DNA from: Thermoprotei archaeon
GTDB taxonomy: Archaea; Thermoproteota; Methanomethylicia; Nezhaarchaeales; WYZ-LMO8
DNA length: 6,231 bases
Direction of reading: 5' to 3'
Assembly: GCA_003649565.1 (NCBI GenBank)
Contig: QMSF01000059.1
Location: 1 to 6,231, forward strand
Every line of letters starts with the position of its first letter. Within the stretch, counting starts at the first letter, position 1. Below are positions 4,935 to 6,231 of this stretch, one piece after another. Position numbers and translations under genes: made by a program. Under the pieces are notes generated by a model. The model searched no databases. It saw only the letters and a list, made by a program, of their open reading frames with translations, and was not told the origin of the DNA.

Positions 4935-6231
4935 ATGTCTCAACAAAAGTATAAAGTATACTTCTTTCCGCATTATCACTATGACGTAGTATGGCGCTTT
5001 AACAGGCGAGACTACTCATACATAAATCACAGATTGCTTAGACAAGTGGCTACGCTATGCTCGCTTTTCCCAGATTTCAAGTTCGGCATTGAGGATGTCT
5101 ATCAGCTAATAGAGATAGAGCATAGAGACCCATCGCTGTTTAAACGATTGAGAGAAGAGGCATTGAAAGGTAACGTAATAGTAGTTGATGGTCAATACCT
5201 CATGGCTGATACATACCTTCCAGGTGGAGAAGTCTTTGCAAGAGAGATTATGAGAGGGAAGAGATATGTCAAGGAGAAGCTCGACATAGACGTTCAAGTC
5301 GGATGGCTCGTAGATCCCTTTGGGCTTAACCCTCAAATACCCCAAATCTACGTCGATGCTGGATATAAATGGCTCGTATTTGGTCGAGGCTATGAGAGAA
5401 AACCTCATGGAGCAGATTTCAAGTGGAAAGGGCTTGATGGAACCGAAATACTAACTCATTACTTATGTTCAAAGCATAGTTATCACGTAGGGTTATTCGC
5501 TGAATACCTCCATGAAAATATTGAAGAGCTCAGAGAATACGCAACGACAAGACACATATTAATGCCATGCGGCATAGGGAGCAGCCCATTTCCAGAATGG
5601 GTTTTAGGCGCCATAGAGAGATTCAATAAAAACAATCCTGAATATGAAGTGGTGATAGCGAGGCCCGAAGACTACTTCAAAGCGATAGAGGAGGAAGGCG
5701 TTAAATTAGCGGTAGAAGAAGGTGAAATGTATAAGGGCGATAGAGTATTTGACAGTGTATGGAGCACTAGAATATGGATTAAGCTGGACTACTTCAAGAT
5801 CAAGAACTTAATCTTAAATGCTGAAAAGTTCTCGACAATAGCATGGCTATTAGGCATGCCTTATCCCGAGCATGAATTGAAGGAGGCATGGGATCAAGTA
5901 TTGTTCCTCGCCTTTCACGACACCATAACCGGAACATCAATAGATGAAGTATTTGAAGAAGTCAGAGACATTATAGACGAATTAAAACTTAAACTCGATT
6001 ACATTTTGAGCTCTGCTCTAAACTACATAGCATCTAAGATACATACAGGAAAGGCAGTTGTACTATTCAATCCTAATGGCTTTGAATCAGAGAGCTACGT
6101 GGAATATGAAGTTATGTTCTCACCTGAAGATAAGGTCAAGCATATAGAACTTGAGGATACCGAATTTGAGGTAATTGAAGAAGATAGGGATTCTGAAGGC
6201 TGGCTCATAAGGGCTAAGCTAGGCTTCAAAG
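4935..6231 (+). CDS. GH38 alpha-mannosidase, 3' end beyond the window
   Basis: This is the N-terminal 432 residues of a glycoside hydrolase family 38 alpha-mannosidase, a zinc-dependent retaining enzyme. Full-length members usually have about 800-1050 residues, so roughly half is visible. Zinc ligands are seen as HYHYD (His15 and Asp17), GWLVDPFG (123-130, with Asp127 both zinc ligand and nucleophile) and FHDTITGT (327-334, His328). GQYLMADTYLPGGEVFAREI (87-105) and WSTRIWIKLDYFKIKN (276-291, opening the three-helix bundle) are also typical. NPNGF (379-383) begins the beta-sandwich part. There is no signal peptide, so it should act in the cytoplasm. At 210-221 (MPCGIGSSPFPE), where many members have a G-D-rich loop, no Asp is present. 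ATG 4929 would add two residues; 4935 is preferred because GAGTGAT precedes it by four bases. The divergent GH130 gene suggests joint mannoside or N-glycan breakdown. The specific alpha linkage cannot be told. Confidence 0.93.
   Translation, partial: MSQQKYKVYFFPHYHYDVVWRFNRRDYSYINHRLLRQVATLCSLFPDFKFGIEDVYQLIEIEHRDPSLFKRLREEALKGNVIVVDGQYLMADTYLPGGEVFAREIMRGKRYVKEKLDIDVQVGWLVDPFGLNPQIPQIYVDAGYKWLVFGRGYERKPHGADFKWKGLDGTEILTHYLCSKHSYHVGLFAEYLHENIEELREYATTRHILMPCGIGSSPFPEWVLGAIERFNKNNPEYEVVIARPEDYFKAIEEEGVKLAVEEGEMYKGDRVFDSVWSTRIWIKLDYFKIKNLILNAEKFSTIAWLLGMPYPEHELKEAWDQVLFLAFHDTITGTSIDEVFEEVRDIIDELKLKLDYILSSALNYIASKIHTGKAVVLFNPNGFESESYVEYEVMFSPEDKVKHIELEDTEFEVIEEDRDSEGWLIRAKLGFK

Noticed and set aside
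5106..5408. 100-codon frame on the - strand within the alpha-mannosidase region
   Set aside because: It lies wholly opposite an unmistakable GH38 coding region whose active-site motifs occupy the same bases.
1..6231. CRISPR arrays, tRNA/rRNA genes, transposons, attachment sites
   Set aside because: No regularly spaced repeats, cloverleaf-like segments, transposase motifs or terminal inverted repeats were found by reading both strands.

Overview
The window looks like part of an archaeal chromosome, probably from a thermophilic Thermoproteota/TACK-type lineage. The evidence is AT-rich intergenic sequence with TATA boxes, Shine-Dalgarno copies of the archaeal GGAGGTGAT type, at least one start codon that fits a nearly leaderless transcript, and heavy use of AGA/AGG (Arg) and ATA (Ile) codons. 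No gene here fixes the taxon more closely. I see no rRNA, tRNA, CRISPR array, insertion sequence or integrase.

Region 1 (1-1847, + strand) is a phosphate-uptake pair: a complete PiT-family permease followed 64 bases later by a PhoU-like DUF47 protein. Each has its own plausible TATA box. I move the PhoU-like start to GTG 1179, because a GGTGAT Shine-Dalgarno overlaps the farther upstream GTG.

Region 2 (1896-3620, - strand) converges on region 1. It holds a short flavodoxin-fold protein. Upstream of that is a very small hydrophobic membrane ORF that appears split across two frames behind a strong TATA box. Farther upstream is a 308-residue protein with an N-terminal SAP/Rho-N-like helical DNA-binding motif, a lysine/arginine-rich linker, and a C-terminal domain that reads like a degenerate PD-(D/E)XK nuclease fold. 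The last gene is the least characterised full-length protein here.

Region 3 (3772-6231) concerns mannoside metabolism. A complete GH130 glycoside phosphorylase (- strand) is divergent from a GH38 alpha-mannosidase (+ strand) that runs off the right edge; 432 residues are visible. A reasonable model is that GH38 trims alpha-mannosyl residues and GH130 phosphorolyses the exposed beta-mannoside to mannose-1-phosphate. GH130 uses inorganic phosphate, which the PiT gene supplies to the cell, but the distance and the unrelated genes between them argue against a dedicated functional link.

Most of the window is ordinary. The parts worth a second look are the split small membrane ORF, the SAP/degenerate-nuclease protein, and an apparent loss of an otherwise conserved acidic residue in the GH38 active-site region.
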